This document shows, one piece after another, positions 33,859 through 42,423 of a DNA stretch of 64,000 bases. Each line of letters begins with the position of its first letter. Positions within the stretch are counted from its first letter, which is position 1. The notes beneath the pieces were generated by a model. The model saw only the letters and a program-made list of their open reading frames with translations, was not told the origin of the DNA and made no database searches. The DNA lies in contig CAWGQE010000003.1 of NCBI GenBank assembly GCA_963824705.1, forward strand, positions 1,674,001 through 1,738,000, written 5' to 3'. Source of the stretch: VRUE01 sp963824705 (GTDB lineage Bacteria > Actinomycetota > Thermoleophilia > Solirubrobacterales > 70-9). The position numbers were made by a program, and so were the translations under genes.

Positions 33859-33939
33859 TTGCGGCGAAGCGCCTGCGCAATCGAGGTCTGCAATCCGATC
33901 AGGCTTGAACCGATGAATTCGGGGACGCGAATTGCGCGC

Positions 33940-34018
33940 CTCCCGACAAAGGCACACCCGTCGCGAGGCGGGGTCGCAAAGCAAGGGGCCTCTCGAGGCA
34001 GCCCGGCTACCGAAGGAG
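33940..34018 (+). promoter_or_regulatory. Cyclic-di-GMP-I (GEMM-I) riboswitch
   Basis: The RNA contains the conserved aptamer elements in order. AAAGGCACACC is followed by the P2 stem CCCGUC-GCGA-GGCGGG with a GNRA tetraloop. Then come UCGCAAAGC, a shorter P3 hairpin (GGGGCCU-CUCG-AGGCAGCCC) and the closing GGCUACCGA. By alignment from memory with the Vibrio Vc2 aptamer, the ligand-contacting G20 and A47 are retained, favouring c-di-GMP over cGAMP. P1 can form CUCC (33940-33943) with GGAG (34015-34018). That GGAG is the ribosome binding site of the TTG-initiated gene at 34025. Ligand binding would therefore hide the ribosome site (predicted OFF). Confidence 0.82.
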
Positions 34019-34024
34019 AAGACA

Positions 34025-35593
34025 TTGAAGCTCGTCAGCGCAAGCCGGATCGCAATCCTCGCCTTGGTCGTGGGCCTGCTCGCCATCGTCGGCATCGCGA
34101 CCGCTTCCGCCCAGGCCTCCACCAGGCAGAGCGCGGCTCGGATCTGCACCAAGCGAGCCGAGCGGGGCACGACCACTGCCGCCAGGGGCCGCGCACATCA
34201 CCGTCGCGCCACCGCCGTTCGTCATTGCGGGGCCCAACTCCCTTCCTCGCCGCCCAACGCCGCGCCGACCCCAGTTCCCACTCCCGCTCCGGCGCCAGCT
34301 CCAGCCCCGGCACCCGCCCCTACCCCGGCCCCCGCTCCTGCTCCGGCCCCGGCACCCACCCCCCCGGCTCCGACCGGCGACACGACCGCGCCGACCGTCA
34401 CCTGGAAGGTTCCCGCGGCGGCAGCGACGATCAAGGGCAAGCTGCAGGGCTCGGCCTGCGAAGTCTCCGCCAGCGACAGCGGTGGCATCGAGGAAGTCGT
34501 CTTCAAAGTCGACGGCACGAAGCTCAACACCGAGAGCGACGCTCCGTGGAACTGCACTTTCGACACGACCAAGGTCAGCGACGGCAGCCACACGGTGACC
34601 GCCACCGCTTACGACGCCACCGGCAACTCGACCTCTGCCTCACGCAGCTTCACGGTCTCGAACGCCGCCGCACCCGCTCCGGCGGGGACCCCCGAACCGA
34701 CTCCGACTCCCACCCCCGAACTGACCCCCAGTCCCAGCCCGAGCGGGATGATCGTCGGCCTCGATGCCGGCAACTACGGCAGCGCGGGTGCCGCCGACGT
34801 GCGCGGCGCCGTCAACACCGTGCGCTTCGACCGCGACCTGGGCACCTCGGCGCTCGAAAACTTCAAGAAGGCGGGACTGCGCATCCAGATCAACTTCTCG
34901 GGCCCCTACAACAGCGGCGGTGTCTGCGCACTGAACGCCTCCAACTGGGTCAGCGAAACCCTGTCCTTCTACAAGACCAACACCAACCCCACTCAGGCGC
35001 CGGCGATCGAGGTCTTGAACGAGCCCGGTGGAACCTGGTTCTGGGGATCGAATGCAAACAGCTCCGCCAACGCGGTCTGCTATCGCGAACTGCTGAAGAA
35101 GACCCACGACGCCTTCCACACTCAGTACGGCGAAGCCGCTCCGAAGATCCTCGGCACCCTGGATGGCTCAAGCGGCCTCAGCTTCGGCAAGGCCTGGTAC
35201 ACCTCCGATTGGGCCACCTACGTGGACGGCTTCATCGTCCACCCCTACGGCGGCACCGGCTCCAAGGCAAGCTCGGCGCTCGGCAACCGCGCCCTGATCG
35301 AAAGTGCCCGGGCGATGACCGGCGGGCCGATCTACATCACCGAGGTCGGTTGGCCGACGGCGGTCGGCCAACCCGCCACCGGCGACAGCCTGCAGTGGTC
35401 AGAGGCAGACCAGGCGACCAACGTCACCAACTTCATCGAATGGTGCCACGGCACTGGCTACGTGGCCGAGGTCGACTACTTCAACTACCGCGACTATGGC
35501 ACCAACGCCTGGTATGGGATCGTGCGCAACGACGGCTCGCACAAGCCCGCTTACGAAGCGCTGCGCCAGGCCGCGGCGAAATACGGGGCCTAG
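34025..35593 (+). CDS. Secreted Ig-like + clan GH-A glycosidase-like protein under riboswitch control
   Basis: The start is TTG 34025, preceded by AAGGAG at seven bases. The protein has a signal peptide (KLVSASRIAILALVVGLLAI..ATASAQA), a basic Cys-containing stretch, a Pro/Ala linker, an Ig-like domain (TTAPTVTWKVPAAAATIKG to SRSFTV, about residues 118-215) and a second Pro/Thr linker. The TIM-barrel domain has IEVLNEPGGTWFW (acid/base Glu) and PIYITEVGWPTA (nucleophile Glu). It is a distant relative of the two glycosidases upstream. The c-di-GMP riboswitch suggests a matrix-modifying or dispersal enzyme whose synthesis falls or rises with biofilm signalling. Confidence 0.82.
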   Translation: MKLVSASRIAILALVVGLLAIVGIATASAQASTRQSAARICTKRAERGTTTAARGRAHHRRATAVRHCGAQLPSSPPNAAPTPVPTPAPAPAPAPAPAPTPAPAPAPAPAPTPPAPTGDTTAPTVTWKVPAAAATIKGKLQGSACEVSASDSGGIEEVVFKVDGTKLNTESDAPWNCTFDTTKVSDGSHTVTATAYDATGNSTSASRSFTVSNAAAPAPAGTPEPTPTPTPELTPSPSPSGMIVGLDAGNYGSAGAADVRGAVNTVRFDRDLGTSALENFKKAGLRIQINFSGPYNSGGVCALNASNWVSETLSFYKTNTNPTQAPAIEVLNEPGGTWFWGSNANSSANAVCYRELLKKTHDAFHTQYGEAAPKILGTLDGSSGLSFGKAWYTSDWATYVDGFIVHPYGGTGSKASSALGNRALIESARAMTGGPIYITEVGWPTAVGQPATGDSLQWSEADQATNVTNFIEWCHGTGYVAEVDYFNYRDYGTNAWYGIVRNDGSHKPAYEALRQAAAKYGA

Positions 35594-35660
35594 GTTAGGC
35601 CCTGACCGTCCCGGGCCAGGCCTATACTCGCCGCCTCGTCGCCCCGCTCGGCGCCGATGC

Positions 35661-36785
35661 ATGCGGACCGTCCTCGCCACTTCACATACCCCCACCCTCG
35701 ACTCGGGTCGCGCGCGGCGGACGTACGGCCTGGTGCGCGCACTCGCCGCGCACGGCCGGCTCGACTTCGTCTACGGAGCGTTTGGGGCGGAGGGTCCCGA
35801 CCCTTCCTATGAATCGCTTGCCGGCGTCCACCTGCACCGGGTAGAGCGGCCACGGCAACGCGAGCGAGCGTCGGCGTACCTGCGCGGCCGCCTGAGCGGC
35901 GTGCCCGACGACTTCGCCCGGGGGATCTGGCCCGGCGTCGCCTCGCGGTCCGCGGAGCTGTGCGCGGGCGAGGGGGACGTGCGCCTGATCGCCGAGGGAC
36001 CGATCGCCGCCGCGGCGCTGCTGCCTTACGCGAAGCGCCATCCGGCGACCTACAGCGCCCACAACCTGGAGTCTTCCTTCCGCCACCGGCTCACCGACAC
36101 CGGGATGTCGCTGCGGGGCCTACAGCGCTTCGAGCGCCTCCTGCTCGAACGCTACGCTGAGAGCTGGATGGTCTCGCCGGCGGACATGCAGGGAGCCGCG
36201 ACGCTGGCGCCAACGGCTCGCCTGCGACTCGTCCCCAACGTGGTTGACGTCGCCGCGATCGTCCCAGTGCCCCCGCGCGGTGGGCAGCGCTCGCTGCTCT
36301 TCGTCGCCGACCTCTCCTACGAGCCGAACCGACAAGGACTGCGCTTCCTGCTCGACTCGGCGATGCCTGCCCTCTGGAAGCGGGCGCCGGAGATCCGGCT
36401 GACCGTCGCCGGCAAGGGCAGCGATGCGATCGAAGCGACGGACCCCCGCGTCGAAGGCCTGGGCTTCGTGCCGGACCTGGGCGCTCTCTACGACGCCGCC
36501 GGCTGCGCCGTCGTCCCCCTGCTGGAGGGAGGCGGATCGCCGCTCAAGTTCGTCGAGGCGCTTGCCTTCGCCCTCCCGGTCGTCGCCACCCCGCTCGCCG
36601 CCGCCGGCCTCGAAGTGCGGGCCGGCGTCCACTACGTCGAGGGCGAGCCGGTCGGCGAGCCGTTTGCCCAGGCGGTGCTCGAAGCGCTCGACCCCCAACG
36701 CGGCAATGCCCTGGCGGCCGCCGGCCGCGAGCTGGCCGAACGCGAGTACTCGATCGAGGCGCTCGAGAGGCGCCTGACCCCTTGA
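35661..36785 (+). CDS. Glycosyltransferase family 4
   Basis: This is a 374-residue GT-B protein with MRTVLATSHTPTLDSGRARR at the start and YSAHNLESSFRHR in the acceptor half. The donor half has LLFVADLSYEPNRQGLRFLL and PLLEGGGSPLKFVEALAFALPVV (E-x7-E type). It is the first gene of a run of four tightly packed genes (overlaps of four bases) leading to the GMC oxidoreductase. The sugar is unknown. Confidence 0.85.
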   Translation: MRTVLATSHTPTLDSGRARRTYGLVRALAAHGRLDFVYGAFGAEGPDPSYESLAGVHLHRVERPRQRERASAYLRGRLSGVPDDFARGIWPGVASRSAELCAGEGDVRLIAEGPIAAAALLPYAKRHPATYSAHNLESSFRHRLTDTGMSLRGLQRFERLLLERYAESWMVSPADMQGAATLAPTARLRLVPNVVDVAAIVPVPPRGGQRSLLFVADLSYEPNRQGLRFLLDSAMPALWKRAPEIRLTVAGKGSDAIEATDPRVEGLGFVPDLGALYDAAGCAVVPLLEGGGSPLKFVEALAFALPVVATPLAAAGLEVRAGVHYVEGEPVGEPFAQAVLEALDPQRGNALAAAGRELAEREYSIEALERRLTP

Positions 36786-37903
36786 AGATCGTTTCGGTGA
36801 TGACTGGCGCCGCCCCCGGCGGGGCGGAGTTCGCCGCGGTGGAGCTGCTCGACGCCCTGATCGGCCGTGGCCACGAAGCAGTGATGCTCAGCGACTCGCC
36901 CGAGATCGGTCGTGAGACCAGGGTCGAGGTGCACCCACTCGAGCTCGGCCCGAAGCTGTCGGCAAGCAGCTGGCCCTCTCTGATGCTGCGTTGGCCGGCG
37001 CTGCGACGGCGGCTGCGCGAGGCGCTCGAAGCCGAGCTTCCCTACGACGTCCTCCTCCTCCACTACAAGAAGGAGCAGCTGCTGGCGCCGCGGCTGCCCG
37101 TCCGGCTTCGCCCCCAGATCGCCTGGGCCGAGTGGGGGCCTGTCCCCTTCCAGATGAGGAGCGGGCCGGGGCGCTGGGCGTATGCCGCGGCCGGGCGCAA
37201 GGCGGATCCGATCCTGGCGATATCGGAGGGAACGCGCTGTTCGGTGATCGACGCCGGGGTCGACGCCGCGAAGGTCGTGGTCCTGCCGAACGCGATGCGA
37301 ACCGACGAGATCCGCTTCAGCGAGGAGGGGCGCGAACGGGTGCGGAGCGAGCTCGGAATCCCCGCCGGGGCCTTCACCGTCGGCTGCATCTCGCGCTTCC
37401 ACCCGAAGAAGCGCAACGACGTCGTGATCGACGCGGTCGCGGCGCTCGGCCCGGACACGCACCTGATCCTCGCCGGGGCCGGCGAGACCGAGGCCGAGCT
37501 GCGATCCCGCGCCGCACCGCTGGGCGCCCGCGCACACTTCCTCTCCACTCCGGGCGCCGCGGTCGGCGACGTCCTCTCCGCCTTCGACGTCTCGGTCTTC
37601 TGCCCCAGCCCCACCGAGGGTCAGCCGCGGGCGGTGATCCTCGGCCTGCTCGCCGAACGGCCCTGTGTATCGACCGGCGCCGAGGGAGTCCGCGACCTGA
37701 TCGACGACAGCTTCGGCGCGATCGTCGAGCCGGAGAACGACCCCGCCGCCCTGGCCACGATCCTGCGCTCCTACGAGAGCGATCCCGAGCGGGTCCGGCG
37801 CGAGGGCAGGCTCGCCGGGCAGAGCGCCCGCGAACGCTTCGCCGCCGATGTGGTGGCCGAGCGGGCCGAGCGCCTGATCTCGGCCGCCGGAGAGAGTCGA
37901 TGA
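36782..37903 (+). CDS. Glycosyltransferase family 4
   Basis: The start is TTG 36782 overlapping the previous TGA, coding for MKIVSVMTGAAPGGAEFAAV. That is the usual Gly-rich N-terminal loop of GT4. The C-terminal half has VGCISRFHPKKRNDVVIDAV, and FCPSPTEGQPRAVILGLLAE in place of the classic E-x7-E. The 373 residues are a normal length. It is coupled at its 3' end to the next GT gene. Confidence 0.86.
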   Translation: MKIVSVMTGAAPGGAEFAAVELLDALIGRGHEAVMLSDSPEIGRETRVEVHPLELGPKLSASSWPSLMLRWPALRRRLREALEAELPYDVLLLHYKKEQLLAPRLPVRLRPQIAWAEWGPVPFQMRSGPGRWAYAAAGRKADPILAISEGTRCSVIDAGVDAAKVVVLPNAMRTDEIRFSEEGRERVRSELGIPAGAFTVGCISRFHPKKRNDVVIDAVAALGPDTHLILAGAGETEAELRSRAAPLGARAHFLSTPGAAVGDVLSAFDVSVFCPSPTEGQPRAVILGLLAERPCVSTGAEGVRDLIDDSFGAIVEPENDPAALATILRSYESDPERVRREGRLAGQSARERFAADVVAERAERLISAAGESR

Positions 37904-39411
37904 GCGAGCGGCTGCGGGTCCTCTTCCTCGACGAGGGGGTGCTCGGCCACCGCACCCTGACCGCCCAGCTGAAGGCGACGCTCGCCGACAACGCGGCGGT
38001 CGAGACGACCTTCGAGACCGTGCCCGCGCCGAACCGGTTGGAGCGACTGTTCCTGCGCCGCTGGAAGCGCGCCGGAGATGCCGACATGTTCGCCCTGCGC
38101 TGGCGGCTGCGCTGGTCGTGGCGGGTGCGCCGACTGCTCAAGCGCCGGCGGCGCTCGGTCGACGTGGCCTTCATCAGCACCCAGGCCTCCGCCCTGCTGA
38201 TCCGTGGGCCGATGCGACAGCTGCCCTGCGTGCTCTCGATCGACGCCACCGTCGGCCAGTTCACCGCGCTCGAGTACGGCGGCCCCGGCGACACGTGGAC
38301 GCCCCGCCAGCAGCGCTTGCTGAAGCGGCTCGAGCGCCGGGCACTGCGCGGCGCAGCGGCGGTCGTCGCCTGGACGGGCTGGAACGAGGAGGCCCTGCGC
38401 AGCGAATACGACATGTCCGAGGTGCGGCTGGCGACGATCCATCCTGGCCTCGACGGCGCCTGGTGGGGTCGCGCGGCGGCGGCGCGGCCGGCGCAGGACG
38501 AGGGGGCGCTGCGAGTCCTCTTCGTCGGCAACGAAGTCGAGCGCAAGGGCCTCGGCACGCTGGTCGAGGCCGTCGGCCGGCTCGGTGGCGAGGCCGTTCT
38601 CGACGTCGTCTCCACCGACCCCGTGCCGGAGAGCGACCTGGTCCGCCCCCACCGGGACGTCAAGGCGCGGACCGAGCAGCTGCGCAATCTCTACGCGGCC
38701 GCCGACGTGCTCGCCCTGCCGACCAGGGCCGATGCCGTGCCCTGGGTGGTGTTGGAGGCGATGGCGGCGGGGCTTCCAGTCGTCGCCTCCGACGTCGGCG
38801 CGATCGGCGAGCTGCTCGGCGACAGCGGGGAGCTGGTCCAGCCGGACGATCCCGAGCAGCTGGCCGCCGCCCTGCACCGGCTCACCGACCCGGAGCGACG
38901 CCGCCGGCTCGGAGCAAGGGCGCTGAAGCGCGTGCGCGAGAGCTACGACAGCCCCGTACAGGTGCAGCGCCTGCTCGAGTTGCTCGAGGAGGTCGCCAGG
39001 CCTGCCGCGGCACAGGGCCGGGGGCGGATCCGGCGGCGGACCTTCGTCGCCGTCGGGGCGGGCGTGGCCGCGGTGGCGGTGGTCGCCCCGTACGCGGCGC
39101 TGATCCCCGACGACGAGTTCGAGAAGCTGGTCGCCTCGAACCTCGGCATCGACCCGAAGCTGGCCGGGCAGCTGCTGGCCCGGGCGCGGGCCGAATACGG
39201 CGGTGCCGAGTACGACGCGCGGGCGACCGCCTTCGCGCTCGCCGTCCGCGATCCCGCCGCGATCGTGCTGCCGGACAGCACCCGCGAAAAGGCGATCTCC
39301 GGCCTGCTCGACCCGATGCTTGGAGCGCCGGCGGCGAGCCTTGCCTACGCGGTCACCGGCACCGACCCGGGCAGCCCGGGAGCCTGCGCCGGGCTGGTGC
39401 GCGAATCGTGA
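37900..39411 (+). CDS. Glycosyltransferase 4 fused to a gluconate 2-dehydrogenase subunit 3-like tail
   Basis: Residues 1-370 form a GT4 enzyme (LRVLFVGNEVERKGLGTLVEAV, ADAVPWVVLEAMAAGLPVVASDVG). About residue 376 begins RRRTFVAVGAGVAAVAVVAPYAAL, a Tat-like or membrane segment. It is followed by a helical domain (FEKLVASNLGIDPKLAGQLL to GSPGACAGLVRES) that resembles the small subunit of membrane GMC dehydrogenases. The very next gene is a GMC oxidoreductase overlapping by four bases. The fusion is continuous with no stop at the junction. It could instead be a lost stop codon between two former genes. Confidence 0.78.
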   Translation: MSERLRVLFLDEGVLGHRTLTAQLKATLADNAAVETTFETVPAPNRLERLFLRRWKRAGDADMFALRWRLRWSWRVRRLLKRRRRSVDVAFISTQASALLIRGPMRQLPCVLSIDATVGQFTALEYGGPGDTWTPRQQRLLKRLERRALRGAAAVVAWTGWNEEALRSEYDMSEVRLATIHPGLDGAWWGRAAAARPAQDEGALRVLFVGNEVERKGLGTLVEAVGRLGGEAVLDVVSTDPVPESDLVRPHRDVKARTEQLRNLYAAADVLALPTRADAVPWVVLEAMAAGLPVVASDVGAIGELLGDSGELVQPDDPEQLAAALHRLTDPERRRRLGARALKRVRESYDSPVQVQRLLELLEEVARPAAAQGRGRIRRRTFVAVGAGVAAVAVVAPYAALIPDDEFEKLVASNLGIDPKLAGQLLARARAEYGGAEYDARATAFALAVRDPAAIVLPDSTREKAISGLLDPMLGAPAASLAYAVTGTDPGSPGACAGLVRES

Positions 39412-40965
39412 AGACGGTCGATACCGACATCGCGATCGTCGGCTCCGGCGTCTGCGGCCTGCTCGGCGCCTGGCCCGCGCTGCTCGCCGGCCGGCACGTG
39501 ACGATGCTCGAGCGCGGCGCGCTGAAGACCCATGCCGAGCAGCTGGCGGACGGCCAGTGGGCCGCGGATGTGCCCGGCGCCGAGCCCAACGACGAAACGG
39601 CGCCCGGGACGCCGCCCTACCCGTGGAGCTACGTCTACGGCGTCGGCGGGTCCTCGTTGCACTGGGACGGCGCAACCCCACGCTTCACCGCCGCCGACTT
39701 CAGCATGCACTCGGCCTACGGCGTAATGGTCGACTGGCCGCTGTCGTCGGCCGAGCTCGAGCCCTATTACGTGCGGGCCGAGCAGGCGCTCGGCGTCTCG
39801 GGCGCCCCCGAGGGCAGCGGAGCGACGGCGGCCGGCACCGCCCCGCCGGGCGGGCGCATCCTCCCCCCACCCGCTCAGCCCGATGGACAGGGCGATCGCC
39901 CCGCACCTACGCCCCTTCGGACCGCTTCCCCAGGCTCGGCCGTCTCAGCCGCTCCAGGGCCGCCCCGCCTGCTGTGGCTCGGCGACCTGCGAGCTCTGCC
40001 CGGTCGACGCCCGCTTCTCGGCGCTCAACGGCCTCCGCGGGGTGCTCGACCACCCCGGCCTCGACCTGCGCCGGCAGACCGTCGCGGCGCGCCTGCGGAC
40101 CGCCGACGCCGGCCGACGAATCGAGGCGATCGAGGCGATCGACCAGAGCGGCGAGCGACTACTAGTGCGAGCACAGCGCTACGTCCTCGCCGCCAGCGGC
40201 TTCGAAAACCCGGGCATCCTGCTGCGCTCCGGCCTCGGCGGTCCCGCCGTCGGCCGCTACCTCTTCGACCACGCGCACACGACGCTGATCGTCAACCTGC
40301 GCCGCGACCTCAGCCCCGGTCACGGCGACACCCTCTCGACCGGCCTCTCCGAGGCCCTCCGCGAAGGCAGCTTCCGCTCGAAGCGCTCCGGCGCGATCCT
40401 CATCCCCTTCAACCCGGGGGCGCCGCTCGCGCCGCTCGTCACCGAAAGCGTCCTGGCCGGCGGCGGCGAGAGCAATCGCGCCGACGCGCTCTCGACCTGG
40501 GGCCGCCGGCTGCCGCTCGACATGCTGACCGAAGACGTGCCGCAGGCGGCCCGGCGGGTGACGCTGGCCTCCAAGCGCGACTCCTTTGGCCTGCCGCTCA
40601 ACCTGGTCGCCTATCCGCGCTCGACCAGCTACGAGCTGGACGGGATCGACGCCGCCGCCGAGCAGGTCCGCCGCCGCCTCGCCCCACTCGGCGCCCGCGG
40701 CGTCGAAGTCAGCCCCGGCCCGCGCGGCGGACATCTGCTCGGCACCTGTCGGATGGGGACGGGAGACGACGCGGTGGTTGATCCCGACATGCGCCATCTG
40801 GGGATCGAGAACCTCTTCGTCGCCGGAGGATCGGCCTTCCCCACCTACTCGGCGGCCCACCCCACCCTGACGATCGCCGCCCTGGCGCTGCGCCTCGGCG
40901 ACCTGCTGGCGAGCGAAGTCAGCTCGAAGCCTGCCGCATCGCACGCAGCTCGCGCAGGTCTTTGA
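39408..40965 (+). CDS. GMC-family oxidoreductase, large subunit (one +1 frameshift)
   Basis: This is an FAD flavoprotein likely oxidising a sugar or polyol hydroxyl. The N-terminal FAD motif is DIAIVGSGVCGLLGAW, followed by YGVGGSSLHWDGATPRF. The frame breaks in the C6 run at 39862-39868; one C fewer restores PHPLSPMDRAIAPHL. Past the break are ACCGSATCELCPVDARFS with a cysteine cluster, and the C-terminal GMC block GGHLLGTCRMGTGDDAVVDP and NLFVAGGSAFPT. Coupling to the small-subunit-like fusion suggests a membrane-attached dehydrogenase acting on the polysaccharide precursor. Its last 47 bases overlap the convergent flippase. Confidence 0.82.
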
Positions 40966-42358
40966 GGCTGATCGCGCCGAACAGCAGGGCCAGCGGCGCG
41001 TAGCTGAGCGGCGCCGCGAGCAACAGGGGCACCGCCGGCGTCCCGATCTGCCGCAGTCCCACGAGCAGCAGGGTCATCGCCGCGGTGGCGAGCACGGCCC
41101 GGAACACGCGTCCGAGCTTGGGGCGGAAGCGAAGCTCCGCCAACACGGCCCCCCAGGCGAGGCTGACAACGGCAAGCTCGGTTGCAAGCGTCGTCCAGGC
41201 GGCGGCAAGGAACCCGTATCGCGGCAGCAGCAGCAGGTTGAGGCAGATGTTGAAGAAGAGGCCGATCAGGGCGTAGGCGACGTAGCGTCGCTGCAGGCCG
41301 AGCACAATCACCATGTTTCCCGAGAGGTAGCCGAAGCAGATGACGACGAAGGCGCCCATCAGGATCGGCAGGGCAGGCGCCGCGTCGGCGAATTCGCTGC
41401 CGAAAAGCAGTTCGATCGCCGGGCCGGAGGCGGCGAGAGCGACGCCGAGAGCGGGCAGGGCTACCACCGTCAGGTAGTCCAGCGTCGTCTGCAGCAGCTC
41501 CCGAACCCGGGCGGGTTCGGCCGGGTAAGCGGCCGAGACGAGCGGCAGCAGGGTCATGCTGACGGTCAACGGCAGGAAGTGCGCCTGCTCGAGGATCCTG
41601 TAGACGGCTGCGTAGAGGCCGGCCTCGCGAGCGCCGGAAATCTCGAGCACGAGGATCTGGTCGATGCGGGCGTAGGCCAGGACGAGCACGCCGGCCGTCG
41701 CCAGCGGCAGCCCGACGCGCGCCAGGGGTCGCCAGAGATGGCGCGAGCCGAGCAGCTTGACCGCGCCGGCCCTCACCCCGACCCAGACCTGCACCGCGGT
41801 GGTGGCCAGCGCCGCGGCGAGGAAGGCGATCGCCAGCGGGACGAGGCCGCCCCCGGCCGCCTCGACGACGATCGCCGCCACGCCCCAGACGACCGAGGAG
41901 AAGGTCATCACGGCGACGTTGACGTCGTTGCGCAAGCGCAGCTGCAGCAGCGCCCGGATCGTGTTGGGGCCGCTGAGCAGGATCGTCGTCGAGACGAGCA
42001 CCCCGGCGAGCGCCATGTCCTGGTTCTCGGCGATAAGCAAGGCGACGACGATCGAGACCAGGGTCGCCGGCAGCGAGACAAGGGCGCGCAGGACGATCGT
42101 CGCGCCGATCCATTCCGCCTCTCGCTCGGGCTCGGCTGCCGCCCGCCGTACCCCCACCTGTTCGAGGCCGAGGTCGGCGAGGTAGGCGGCGATCTGGACG
42201 CCGACGAGCAGGCTCGACCATTCGCCGAAGCCGCTGTCGCCGAGCGATCGGGCGATGACCGCGGTGACGACAATCCCGAGACCGAGGTTGAGCACGCGCC
42301 CGATCAGCTGACGCACGACGTCGCGGGTAGCGCGCGAACGGGTGCTCTCGGTCGCCAT
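40919..42358 (-). CDS. Oligosaccharide flippase (Wzx/MVF-MATE type), copy 2
   Basis: I chose the ATG at 42358 (MATESTRSRATRDVVRQLIG), giving 479 residues. Sequence blocks VLNLGLGIVVTAVIARSLGD, VLAYARIDQILVLEI and VICFGYLSGNMVIVLG match the first flippase at 24046. About 12-14 membrane helices are present. It is divergent from the GT2 gene. The existence of two flippases with different GT neighbours suggests two glycans or two lipid-linked units. Confidence 0.88.
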   Translation of the reverse strand: MATESTRSRATRDVVRQLIGRVLNLGLGIVVTAVIARSLGDSGFGEWSSLLVGVQIAAYLADLGLEQVGVRRAAAEPEREAEWIGATIVLRALVSLPATLVSIVVALLIAENQDMALAGVLVSTTILLSGPNTIRALLQLRLRNDVNVAVMTFSSVVWGVAAIVVEAAGGGLVPLAIAFLAAALATTAVQVWVGVRAGAVKLLGSRHLWRPLARVGLPLATAGVLVLAYARIDQILVLEISGAREAGLYAAVYRILEQAHFLPLTVSMTLLPLVSAAYPAEPARVRELLQTTLDYLTVVALPALGVALAASGPAIELLFGSEFADAAPALPILMGAFVVICFGYLSGNMVIVLGLQRRYVAYALIGLFFNICLNLLLLPRYGFLAAAWTTLATELAVVSLAWGAVLAELRFRPKLGRVFRAVLATAAMTLLLVGLRQIGTPAVPLLLAAPLSYAPLALLFGAISLKDLRELRAMRQASS

Positions 42359-42423
42359 CGGCGGCGACTGTACAGGCGCGCCGCGTCGCCCTGACGGCGG
42401 AGGGCGCTGCGATACTGCGGCGC

